Shown in pieces: positions 19,040-27,054 of a DNA stretch of 64,000 nucleotides; position 1 is the first letter of the stretch, and the number at the start of each line of letters is the position of its first letter. The stretch is taken from assembly GCF_000021985.1 (NCBI RefSeq), contig NC_011901.1:1178001-1242000 (forward strand). Direction: 5' to 3'. The notes below the pieces were generated by a model. It was not told the origin of the DNA and searched no databases. It saw nothing but the letters and a program-made list of their open reading frames with translations. This DNA is from Thioalkalivibrio sulfidiphilus HL-EbGr7. GTDB taxonomy: Bacteria; Pseudomonadota; Gammaproteobacteria; Ectothiorhodospirales; Ectothiorhodospiraceae. Position numbers and translations under genes: made by a program.

Positions 19040-20479
19040 TCAGAACGTCGACCAGCCGCTCGCCTCCATGAAGCGGTAGCGCCAGTAGCGTAGCCGCGAG
19101 GGGTCGGCATAGCGTTCGTAGGACACGGAGAAATGGCGCTCGGGTTCGTTGTGCCAGTAGCGCTCGAACCAGGCGGCGGCGTCGCGGATCACCTGCGAAT
19201 CATGGTCGGCCAGCAGGCGCACGCTGGTCTCCAGGTTGTAGTCGTCCAGGTTGCGGCGGGTGAAGTTGGCGGAGCCCAGGATCAGCTCCGCCTCGCCGCT
19301 GGCCCGGGTGAGCAGCAGGTACTTGCCGTGGCACTGTTCGCCGTGGGTGTCGCACCAGCGGATGGGCACGCCGGCGGCATGGAGTTCCAGGGCCACCTGG
19401 CGGTTGGGGATGCCGCTTTTCTTGCGCCCGAAGGCATCCTCGTTGGGGTCCAGCAACAGGCGCAGTTCGACGCCCCGGCGCTGCGCGTCACGGATGGCGT
19501 TCACCACGCCCCGGTGAGAGAGGTAGAACACGGCGATGCGCAGTTCATCCCCCGGAGCCGCCGATTCGATGCTCGAGATCAGGGCGTCCCGCACCGCGCC
19601 TTCGGTGAGCACCTGTACACGTTCGCCGTCACTCGATCCGCCTGAGTCGGGGGGACGAGGTGTATCTGGAAAGTCGTGTCCAGAGAAGCGCGCCACTGCC
19701 CGTTCCGTCTCCAGCAGGTCCAGGGCCGCCATACCGGAAAAGCGCAGGGCCACGTTGTCGTGGGCGCTGCTGGCGTCGTGGGGGTTTCCGGAGGTCACCA
19801 GACCCACCCAGGAATCGCCCTGGTCCACCACCAGTGTCTTGCGATGGTTGGCATTGAAGTTGAGCAGGGTGAGATAGGTGCGCAGTCCCACCTTCTCGGG
19901 GCCCACGGGGCTCGGCAGCCAGCCGCCATCCGGGGAGTTGCCGAACCAGCGGCAGCACAGGCGCCACAGGGCCGACCAGCTGGGGTTGGAGTCCCGCAGC
20001 CGGGACAGGTCCGTGATGATCACCTCCACGCCGGCCTCCCTCAGGCGATCCAGGTGTTCGGCCTCGACGCCGTTGTAGAGGGTGTTGAAGGGATCGGTGA
20101 TCAGCACCGCCTGGAGTCCAGGGACCTCGCGGCGCCGGGCCAGCAGCGCCTCGGTCACCTCGCCGGACAGGCGCCGTGGCGCGCCGGCCGCGTCCCCGGC
20201 GAACTCGTTGATCAGGAACATGTCCAACACCACCAGCCGCCGCGCCTGGGCGATCAGGCCCAGGATCTCGTCGAAGATGGCCTGTTCGCTGTGCCGTTCG
20301 CCCCGGGCATCGAGAAAGGTGTAGTCGGCCAGGAAGCGGACTTCCCCGCTGGTACGCAGAGGCGTGGCGACACTCACACCCTCGGGCAGGGGCTTGAGGC
20401 TGTGGTAGAGGCCCGTGGCCAGGTAGACCAGCAGCAGGATGGCGAGCAGGAGGTACCAACGGTATCCGGGGCGTGTCAT
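19040..20479 (-). CDS. Phospholipase D-like (cardiolipin synthase-type) membrane protein
   Basis: A 479-residue protein with one N-terminal membrane anchor (WYLLLAILLLVYLATGLY). Two PLD-type catalytic motifs are visible. The first, NANHRKTLVVDQGDSW, followed by TSGNPHD, has HxK at ~200. The second, QCHGKYLLLTRASGE, followed by LGSANFTRRN, has HxK at ~383. The pair fits phosphatidyl transferases or nucleases; cardiolipin synthase is the nearest common role, but membrane anchoring through a single helix and the divergent first motif make this tentative. I chose ATG 20479 because the anchor then sits at the N-terminus. Confidence 0.85.
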   Translation of the reverse strand: MTRPGYRWYLLLAILLLVYLATGLYHSLKPLPEGVSVATPLRTSGEVRFLADYTFLDARGERHSEQAIFDEILGLIAQARRLVVLDMFLINEFAGDAAGAPRRLSGEVTEALLARRREVPGLQAVLITDPFNTLYNGVEAEHLDRLREAGVEVIITDLSRLRDSNPSWSALWRLCCRWFGNSPDGGWLPSPVGPEKVGLRTYLTLLNFNANHRKTLVVDQGDSWVGLVTSGNPHDASSAHDNVALRFSGMAALDLLETERAVARFSGHDFPDTPRPPDSGGSSDGERVQVLTEGAVRDALISSIESAAPGDELRIAVFYLSHRGVVNAIRDAQRRGVELRLLLDPNEDAFGRKKSGIPNRQVALELHAAGVPIRWCDTHGEQCHGKYLLLTRASGEAELILGSANFTRRNLDDYNLETSVRLLADHDSQVIRDAAAWFERYWHNEPERHFSVSYERYADPSRLRYWRYRFMEASGWSTF

Positions 20480-20604
20480 GTGCGCCAGTATAGCCAAGCC
20501 CGGGTGCCGGTCATCCACGGGCTCGGGGGTCGCCTATCCATCAGGATTGCACGCCGGTCGTGGCGCACAGTCCTCCGGGATCGGCTGTGATAGGCTTTCT
20601 TCGT

Positions 20605-20633
20605 TTGACCGAGTAGAAGCCCCGTAATATGCC
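20605..20633 (+). promoter_or_regulatory. Possible sigma-70 promoter for the FKBP-rhodanese gene
   Basis: TTGACC and TATGCC are separated by 17 bases, 34 bases before the ATG. The -10 is weak, so this is a suggestion based on spacing and position. Confidence 0.35.
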
Positions 20634-20666
20634 GGGTGCCAAGATCAATTTCCGGAGGTTCGTTTC

Positions 20667-21431
20667 GTGAAGAAGTCGGTATGGGTTGTTGCGTTCCTGT
20701 TCATGCTCATCCAGTCCGCCGCCTGGGCGGCTGAACTGGGTATCAAGGATCTGAAGGTGGGCGAGGGCGCCGAGGCCTCCCGCCACGACACCGTACAGGT
20801 GCACTACACCGGCTGGCTCATGGACGGCACCCAGTTCGACTCCAGCGTGGAGCGCGGCACGCCCTTCACCCTGGTGCTCGGCATGGGCCAGGTGATCCCC
20901 GGCTGGGAGATGGGCCTGGAAGGCATGCGCGTGGGCGGCAAGCGTGAACTGGTCATCCCGCCGCAGCTGGCCTATGGCCCCCGCGGCGCCGGCGGCGTGA
21001 TCCCGCCCAACGCCACCCTGCGTTTCGAGGTGGAGATGCTGGCGGTGCAGCCACCGCCGTTCGCCAACGTCGGCAATGGTGAACTGATCAAGTTGATCGA
21101 GTCCGGCGTGAAGGTGATCGACATCCGCCGTCCCGACGAGTGGCGCGAGACCGGCGTGGTGGAGGGCAGCTACCTGCTCACCGCCTTCGACGAGCGCGGC
21201 AACCTGGTGCGCGATTTCCCCTCCGAGCTGGACCGCCTGGTGAAGAAGGATGAGCCCGTCGTGATCATCTGCCGCACCGGCAGCCGCACCGGCTACCTGG
21301 CCCGGGCCATGGTGGAACAGGCCGGCTATGAGCAGGTCTACAACGTCACCGACGGCATCACCCGCTGGATCGCCGATGGCCAGCCGGTGAAGAAGAACTG
21401 CCCGAGCACCCAGTTCGGGGCACAGTGCTGA
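20667..21431 (+). CDS. Exported FKBP-type peptidyl-prolyl isomerase fused to rhodanese domain
   Basis: A 254-residue exported protein with a clear signal peptide (residues 1-21, cleaved near AWA-AE). An FKBP domain covers ~25-130 with VQVHYTGWLMDGTQFDSS, GQVIPGWEMGLEGMRVGGKR and PPNATLRFEVEML, all canonical. A rhodanese domain covers ~140-240, with VIDIRRPDEW and the active-site loop VVIICRTGSRT carrying the candidate persulfide Cys. Two further Cys lie near the C-terminus. The combination suggests a periplasmic folding factor that also handles sulfane sulfur or thiols; that is inference. The stop is followed by a perfect hairpin. Confidence 0.93.
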   Translation: MKKSVWVVAFLFMLIQSAAWAAELGIKDLKVGEGAEASRHDTVQVHYTGWLMDGTQFDSSVERGTPFTLVLGMGQVIPGWEMGLEGMRVGGKRELVIPPQLAYGPRGAGGVIPPNATLRFEVEMLAVQPPPFANVGNGELIKLIESGVKVIDIRRPDEWRETGVVEGSYLLTAFDERGNLVRDFPSELDRLVKKDEPVVIICRTGSRTGYLARAMVEQAGYEQVYNVTDGITRWIADGQPVKKNCPSTQFGAQC

Positions 21432-21442
21432 TATCAGCTGTC

Positions 21443-21470
21443 GGCGCCGTACGTGCCAACGTACGGCGCC
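21443..21470. terminator. Bidirectional hairpin between FKBP-rhodanese and REC-GGDEF-EAL genes
   Basis: A perfect 12-bp stem (21443-21454 with 21459-21470) around a 4-base loop, in the 55-bp gap of a convergent pair. A short CTTTCC tail follows on the plus strand. Confidence 0.7.
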
Positions 21471-21486
21471 GGACCTTTCCCCGGTA

Positions 21487-23193
21487 TCAGCCAGGCGGCA
21501 TGCTTTGTGCGGCGTCCAGCGGGATCGGCCGCTGGATGCCGTAACCCTGGGCGAAATCGACGCCCACCTCTACCAGGCGCTCTCTGATCGCCTGCGTCTC
21601 CACGAATTCCGCGATGGTCTTCAGCCCTGCGACATGTCCGATTCGGTTGATGGCGTCGACGATGGCCAGGTTCATCGCGTCCTCGTCCATGTCCCGGATG
21701 AAGCTGCCATCGATCTTGATGAAGTCGGCGGGGATAGTCCTCAGGTAGGAGAATGAACTCATGCCGGTGCCGAAGTCATCCAGGGCAATCCGGCAACCGA
21801 GTTGCCTGACTTGCTCGATGAATTTCAGGGCGCTACCCAGGTTGGTGATGGCGGCGGTTTCTGTGATCTCGAACCCGACCATGGAAGGGGGCAGGTCATG
21901 TTCCTGCAGCGCATGGCTGACATGGGCGTAGAAGGATTCATCGCTGATCGTTGCGGCGGAGAGGTTGAAGAAAAACATCTCGCTGTTCAGCGGTGCACCC
22001 TGGCGTCGGCAGCGGGCGAGCCAGTGAAATGCGTTGCACAGGACCCAGCGGTCCAGGGCCGGCATGAGGTTGTAGCGCTCTGCCGCGGGTATGAAGGCAC
22101 CCGGCGGTATGAGTTCTCCCCGCTCGTCGAGCATGCGCAGCAGGATCTCGCAGTGGGATGAGCCGTGTGGTCCGAGTGGCGTGATGCACTGGCGATACAG
22201 CCTGAAACGGTTCTCCTCCAGTGCCTGGTTCAGACGCCCCACCCACTGCATCTCGTTGTGGCGTTGCAGCAGTTCCTGATCGTCAGCGCGATAGATATGG
22301 ACCCGGCCGCGGCCCCTGTCCTTGGCGGCATAACAGGCCATGTCGGCCATGCGCAGTACGTCGGACGCGCGCAGGTTCGCATCATCGAGCATGACCAGGC
22401 CGATGCTGGCGCCGATGAGGAAGCTCTTGTCCCGCCACACGTAGCGGAAATCACGCACCAGGTCCACGATCCGACCGGCAACCTGCTGCGCCTCATCGAG
22501 TCTGCAGCCGCTGAGCAGCACGCCGAACTCGTCTCCGCCCAGGCGTGCCAGGGTGTCGCTGTCACGTATCGGTGTCCTGAGCAGTACGGACAGCTGGCGC
22601 AGCATGCCGTCGCCGGCCTCGTGGCCACAGGTGTCGTTGATGATCTTGAACTGATCCAGGTCCACGTACAGCAGCGCGTGTTGTTCACGTTCGCTGGCCG
22701 TGCGCAGCGCCTGGTGAAGGCGTGCCTCGAATTCCCTGCGGTTGACGAGACCGGTGAGCGGGTCATGATAGGCCAGGTGTTCGATGGTCTGTTGTGCCCG
22801 GCGATGGGCTTCCCGGTTCCTGGTCTCACGCAATTCCCGCTTGATGGCCGGACTCAGCCGGGCCAGGTTGTGCTTCATGATGTAATCGTTGGCGCCATCC
22901 TTCATGGCGGCCACGGCGATGTCTTCGCCGATGCTGCCCGAGACGATGATCACCGGCAGATCCAGGCCCGTGTCCTTGATGATCGCGATCGCCTCTGCGG
23001 AACCGAAACCAGGCATGTTGTGGTCGGTGATGACAATGTCCCAGCTTTTCTCCCGCAGTGCCTCCCTCAGGGCGGGGGCGCTGTCGACACGTACATGTCC
23101 CGGTCGGATGCCGTCCTTTCGCAGCTCACGCAGGAGCAGCTCGGCGTCGTCCTCGGAGTCCTCGATCAGGAGAATGCGCAGATCACTGCTCAT
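21487..23193 (-). CDS. Receiver-GGDEF-EAL cyclic-di-GMP enzyme
   Basis: A 568-residue soluble response regulator. The receiver (~5-125) carries the phospho-Asp in VITDHNMPGF and the Lys in YIMKHNL. The GGDEF domain (~140-300) has RLGGDEFGVLL intact and an RDSD inhibitory site five residues before it. The EAL domain (~315-560) has CEILLRML in place of EAL, with EITETA, DDFGTGMSSFSYL and DFIKIDGSFI present. So both synthesis and breakdown of c-di-GMP are possible, controlled by phosphorylation. It is the last gene of the binding protein-kinase-regulator operon and is a paralogue of the protein at 51657-53372. Confidence 0.93.
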   Translation of the reverse strand: MSSDLRILLIEDSEDDAELLLRELRKDGIRPGHVRVDSAPALREALREKSWDIVITDHNMPGFGSAEAIAIIKDTGLDLPVIIVSGSIGEDIAVAAMKDGANDYIMKHNLARLSPAIKRELRETRNREAHRRAQQTIEHLAYHDPLTGLVNRREFEARLHQALRTASEREQHALLYVDLDQFKIINDTCGHEAGDGMLRQLSVLLRTPIRDSDTLARLGGDEFGVLLSGCRLDEAQQVAGRIVDLVRDFRYVWRDKSFLIGASIGLVMLDDANLRASDVLRMADMACYAAKDRGRGRVHIYRADDQELLQRHNEMQWVGRLNQALEENRFRLYRQCITPLGPHGSSHCEILLRMLDERGELIPPGAFIPAAERYNLMPALDRWVLCNAFHWLARCRRQGAPLNSEMFFFNLSAATISDESFYAHVSHALQEHDLPPSMVGFEITETAAITNLGSALKFIEQVRQLGCRIALDDFGTGMSSFSYLRTIPADFIKIDGSFIRDMDEDAMNLAIVDAINRIGHVAGLKTIAEFVETQAIRERLVEVGVDFAQGYGIQRPIPLDAAQSMPPG

Positions 23194-23196
23194 GGC

Positions 23197-23646
23197 TCAT
23201 GCCCGGGCGGGAGGTGGGACGTTGAGGACCAGCCAGTAGAGATTGAGCTGTCGAATGGCCTCCATGAACTGCTCGAAATCCACCGGCTTGCGGATGTAGC
23301 TGTTGGCGCCGAGTTCATAGCTGGACACGATGTCACGTTCCTCGCTGGACGTCGTCAGGATCACCACGGGTTGCAGTCGGGTGCGCGGGTCAGAACGGAT
23401 TCTGCGCAGGACCTCGATGCCGTCGAGCTTGGGCAGGTTGAGGTCCAGCAGCACCAGTTGCGGGGCATCCAACAGGTTGCGACCTGCGTACTCGCCTGTG
23501 CCGAACAGGTAGTCCAGTGCCTCGGCTCCGTCACGCGCCACCACGACTTCATTCAGGATGCGGTTCTTCTGCAGGGCCCGCAATGTCAGCAACTCGTCGT
23601 CCGGGTTGTCTTCCACGAGGAGGATGCTACGGCTGCGTTCTAGCAT
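23197..23646 (-). CDS. Single-domain response regulator (Rcp1-like)
   Basis: A 149-residue CheY-like receiver with no output domain. It shows acidic residues EDNPDDE near the start, the phospho-Asp in LVLLDLNLPKLDGIEVL, LTTSSEERD and the Lys in SYIRKPVDFEQF. The LDYLFGTGEYAGRN insertion is typical of the Rcp1 subgroup that partners phytochrome-type kinases. It overlaps the kinase gene by 7 bases and is 3 bases before the REC-GGDEF-EAL gene, so the three proteins are made together. It may compete with or shuttle phosphate to the cyclic-di-GMP enzyme. Confidence 0.92.
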   Translation of the reverse strand: MLERSRSILLVEDNPDDELLTLRALQKNRILNEVVVARDGAEALDYLFGTGEYAGRNLLDAPQLVLLDLNLPKLDGIEVLRRIRSDPRTRLQPVVILTTSSEERDIVSSYELGANSYIRKPVDFEQFMEAIRQLNLYWLVLNVPPPARA

Positions 23647-25130
23647 GAGGGGCTCTCATCTGTTCGGTTATGGGGTTCATGGGTGGTACCGCCGGGGAGA
23701 TCAGTGCGATGCGTGGCGGGCAGGGAGAAACAGAAGCGTGCACCCGCACCGGGACTTCCCTGTGCCCAGATCCGACCGCCATGGCGGTGGATGATGCGCT
23801 GGACCGTGGCCAGGCCGATGCCGCTGCCCTCGAATTCATCGCGATGGTGAAGTCTCTGGAAGGGACTGAAAAGCTTACCGGCGTGTGCCATGTTGAAGCC
23901 CGTTCCGTTATCGCTGACGCAGAACACGGGCTCATGGGCAGAGTCGCCGGGCTCTCGGCAGAAATCGATGCGGGCATCGGCAGTCCTGGCCGTGAACTTC
24001 CAGGCGTTGCCGAGCAGGTTCTGCATGACGGCGCGCATCAGGCCGGGATCACCCTGAACCCGCATGTCCGGTTCTATGGCAATGCGCACCGATCGTTGCG
24101 GGTCTGTCTCCCGAAGCTGTTGGATGATCTCCTCGGCGAGCTGGCCCAGATCCACCTCTTGCAGTTCCAGAGGGGCCTGGTTGACCTTGGACAGCCTCAG
24201 CAGGTCGTCGATCAGTTGTCCCATGCGCTGGCTCGCCTTGCGCACCCGGTTGAGATAATCCTTGCCGGTGGCGTCCAGTCGGTCGCTGTAGTCTTCCAGC
24301 ACGGCCTGGCTGAAACCGTCGATACCCCGCAGCGGGGCCCTCAGGTCGTGGGACACCGAGTAGGCAAAGGACTCCAGTTCCCGGTTGGCGGCCTCCAGGG
24401 CGGCGGTACGTTGTGCGACCCGCTCTTCCAGGTGTGCGTTGGCGCGTTGCAGTGCGTTGCGCTCGGTCTGCACGCGATCCGCCATCACGTCGAATGCCTG
24501 GCCCAGGCCAGAGACCTCGTCTTTACCCTTGAGCCCGGTACGGACGCCCAGGTCGCCCTGGGCCATGGACATGGCAGCCTGTGTCAGGCGGTTCAGACGC
24601 AGGGTCAGGAGATATCCGAAGAACAGGCCGAAGAACGCGATCACCACCATGCCTGTCGCGGCAATGAGGATGCCGATGGTGCGGGCCTGGCGCTCGGCCT
24701 TGATGATCCGAAGGCTGGAAAACTGGATCGCCAGGGTGCCCAGGTGCTCGGCGGCGTTGTGGATTTCGTAGACACGCCAGTAACTGTCGATGCCCGGCAG
24801 GTAGTCCGGGGCTGACTGTCCCACGTATTGCAGGTCGGTGCCCGCGACCACGCGGCGACTGCTATCCAGCAGGAGGATGCGCAGCAGGTGCGGGTCACTG
24901 CGCATGCGTTCCATGTAGGGCTGCAGTTGGGAGTATTCCTCGGTCAGCAGTGCCGGGCGGCTCAGCTGGGCAAGCATGCCCGATGCCACCTCCTCCAGTT
25001 CCTCGACCTGCTCCCGGGCGGAATTGGACAGCATGCCCAGCACGATCCACAGCACGGTGGTCATCATGATCACTTCCAGGAGGAAGATGGTCGCAGCGAT
25101 CCGGTATCTCAGGGAGTGGAGGGCAACCAC
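23640..25130 (-). CDS. Membrane sensor histidine kinase
   Basis: A 496-residue kinase. It has a membrane segment at ~12-33, a periplasmic sensing region (~34-150), a second membrane segment (~152-175), HAMP (~175-230), a short coiled coil, and a HisKA domain with YSVSHDLRAPLRGIDGF (phospho-His). A HATPase domain follows with LLGNAWKFT, VSDNGTGFN and GSGIGLATVQRIIHRHGG. The phospho-acceptor type is the one common in phytochrome-like kinases. The start overlaps the end of the PhnD-like gene by 22 bases and its end overlaps the regulator, a tight four-gene unit. Confidence 0.93.
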   Translation of the reverse strand: MVALHSLRYRIAATIFLLEVIMMTTVLWIVLGMLSNSAREQVEELEEVASGMLAQLSRPALLTEEYSQLQPYMERMRSDPHLLRILLLDSSRRVVAGTDLQYVGQSAPDYLPGIDSYWRVYEIHNAAEHLGTLAIQFSSLRIIKAERQARTIGILIAATGMVVIAFFGLFFGYLLTLRLNRLTQAAMSMAQGDLGVRTGLKGKDEVSGLGQAFDVMADRVQTERNALQRANAHLEERVAQRTAALEAANRELESFAYSVSHDLRAPLRGIDGFSQAVLEDYSDRLDATGKDYLNRVRKASQRMGQLIDDLLRLSKVNQAPLELQEVDLGQLAEEIIQQLRETDPQRSVRIAIEPDMRVQGDPGLMRAVMQNLLGNAWKFTARTADARIDFCREPGDSAHEPVFCVSDNGTGFNMAHAGKLFSPFQRLHHRDEFEGSGIGLATVQRIIHRHGGRIWAQGSPGAGARFCFSLPATHRTDLPGGTTHEPHNRTDESPSC

Positions 25131-25960
25131 GGTTCCTCCAGCGTGGTTACGAAACGCCGGACCTCGTCATAGTCGTGATCGAGGGCCGGGACGAAGGCCG
25201 CGGTGTTGATGCGCTCCAGGATCTGTCTTCCGTGTTCGGTGGTATTGAGTCCCACCAGCGCCTCCAGAAGCGCTGCGCGGTCAGTTTCGGGCACCCGTGG
25301 GTGTACGACGAACACCAGGCTGGGCAGGGAGATGGTCTCGAGCAGGGTGCGCAACTTGACGCTATGTCGCAGCTCAAAGCTGCGAGCACCCAGAGGACCG
25401 GTGACGCAGGCATCGGCCGCGCCGATAAGTACCTGCTGCAGACAGGAGTCGGCGGTGTTGAATTCGCGGAAACTCAGGTCCCTGTCGGGCACGAGGCCCC
25501 GCTCACGCAGGGCCTGCCGAGCCAGGTGCACGGCGGGTACATGGGTGGGTGGAGAGGCGATGAGCCCGCCCCTGAGTTCCTCCAACTGGCGCAGGGGGCT
25601 GGAGTCCAGGGTCACGACCACGGAGCGGAAGGGTTCACGAACGCGCGCCAGGGGCAGGTAACCGAACTCGTCTGCGGCGGGCACGTAGTAAAGGGGCTGT
25701 ATCAGGGCGATGTCATAGTCGCCATCGCGCAGGTTCTCGAAGAAACGTGCGAAGGTCGACGCAGTTCGGAATCGGACCGGCTGCCCGGTGGCGGAGGAGA
25801 GTTCTGCGGCGACGGGGGCATAGATCTCTTCGAGCCGGGTGGGCGAGAAATACGGGAACACCCCCATCCGGTAGCCCTCCTCACTGGCACCGGCCCGTGG
25901 CATCCCTGCGGTCACCAACAGCAGAAAAAAGAGTGCGATCAGCCCTATAGCGGGCTTCAT
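25109..25960 (-). CDS. PhnD-like periplasmic binding protein
   Basis: A 283-residue exported protein of the phosphate/phosphonate (PhnD) periplasmic-binding group. I chose ATG 25960, which gives a normal signal peptide (KPAIGLIALFFLLLVTAG, cleaved near AGAS). MGVFPYFSPTRLEEIYAPVA, DYDIALIQPLYYVPAADEF and ADACVTGPLGA are typical. No transport genes follow; the next gene, overlapping by 22 bases, is the membrane kinase. PhnD-like proteins next to kinases often act as ligand sensors, so I infer a sensory role. The ligand is unknown. Confidence 0.85.
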   Translation of the reverse strand: MKPAIGLIALFFLLLVTAGMPRAGASEEGYRMGVFPYFSPTRLEEIYAPVAAELSSATGQPVRFRTASTFARFFENLRDGDYDIALIQPLYYVPAADEFGYLPLARVREPFRSVVVTLDSSPLRQLEELRGGLIASPPTHVPAVHLARQALRERGLVPDRDLSFREFNTADSCLQQVLIGAADACVTGPLGARSFELRHSVKLRTLLETISLPSLVFVVHPRVPETDRAALLEALVGLNTTEHGRQILERINTAAFVPALDHDYDEVRRFVTTLEEPWLPSTP

Positions 25961-26192
25961 TGGTGACCACGGCATTGGGTTTGGTGTGCGCACTCCGTCC
26001 TGCCCCCCCATTATTATGTCTTCCCATTACCCGAAGTGTAGTCCGGGTGTCTGTGATTACATCACCTTCCGCGCCCCGTAATGTCCTGAAATACTGCATG
26101 GGATTTCGGTCCGGTCATGCCCCGTTCAGCTTGTCCCTTTTAACCTGACCATGAAGCGTCGAGCTGGTTCGGCGCAGTTCGGAGGAAGGCAC

Positions 26193-26891
26193 ATGAACAG
26201 GGGCTGGAGGCTGGGTCTGGTGTTGCTGTTGTTGGTGCCGCTGCTGTCCGCCTGCGGTGAAGAAGTGGATCTCGCCTGCGGCTCGACGCCGCTGGGACTG
26301 GACGGCAGCTGGTTCGGCGCCATGGAGGACGACCAGGGCACGCTGTTCACGCTGGAATGGCGTATCTGCGGCGACCGCATCAGCGGCCAGTCGCTCTCGG
26401 GTATCGATTACGGGATCGGCGGCCACCTGGTCCGTGATGCGCCGGGGGTCTATGTGGCCTACCTGGATGACGGCAGCGAGGCCCGATTGCTCACGGCGCC
26501 CGGCCGAGACCACGGTCTGATGGTCAACGAGTTCTTCGATTTCTCGGTGTTGGAGAGGGGCGCGCGTTTCCTTCCCCGGCAGCGCTACTCCGACCTGGAC
26601 GGCAGCTGGAACGGCCGACATGCCCGGCTCCTGCCCTCGGTGACCCTGGTGCAGTCCGCCTGGGCCTGGTGCGGTTCCGGTCTGTGTAGCCAGACCCGGG
26701 CAGACGGCGTCTCGGTGTTGATGGATTTCGATGAATTCGTTCCCGATTACGGACTCTACCGGGGGGATTACGAGTACGGCATCGCGGGGGCCCTGCTGAG
26801 TCCTGACCGGGAGGTGATGGCCACCTATACCTGCCCCGTGGGCTACCGTTCGCCTGCCGATTGCGGGTTTGCCCTCCACTGGCGTCCTTGA
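26193..26891 (+). CDS. Predicted lipoprotein of unknown function
   Basis: A 232-residue protein with a lipoprotein signal (MNRGWRLGLVLLLLVPLLSAC, Cys 21 as the lipidation site). The start at 26193 has a strong GGAGG ribosome site, so I prefer it over ATG 26151. The mature part is beta-rich with two similar stretches, LDGSWFGAMEDDQGTLFTLEW and DLDGSWNGRHARLLPSV, suggesting an internal duplication of a small barrel-like fold, and several Cys (CGS, CGSGLC, CPVGYRSPADC) that may form disulfides. I do not recognise a family. Confidence 0.75.
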   Translation: MNRGWRLGLVLLLLVPLLSACGEEVDLACGSTPLGLDGSWFGAMEDDQGTLFTLEWRICGDRISGQSLSGIDYGIGGHLVRDAPGVYVAYLDDGSEARLLTAPGRDHGLMVNEFFDFSVLERGARFLPRQRYSDLDGSWNGRHARLLPSVTLVQSAWAWCGSGLCSQTRADGVSVLMDFDEFVPDYGLYRGDYEYGIAGALLSPDREVMATYTCPVGYRSPADCGFALHWRP

Positions 26892-27054
26892 ATCGGACCG
26901 ACTCAATCCGGCGCCTGATCCCGACCGTTTATCCCGCGCCGTGGCACTGTCCATCCGGGCTCCGGTATAGTCGGAACGGGGGAGTCGGCTGACCGGTGCA
27001 ACCGGCGACTGGACTCATGGAGATAAAAAAACCAGAAGGAAATGGGAGGCATTC

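Noticed and set aside
26940-26975. Sigma-54-type promoter (TGGCAC) before the DUF898 gene
   Set aside because: The TTGC element at the required distance is absent; only the first half matches.
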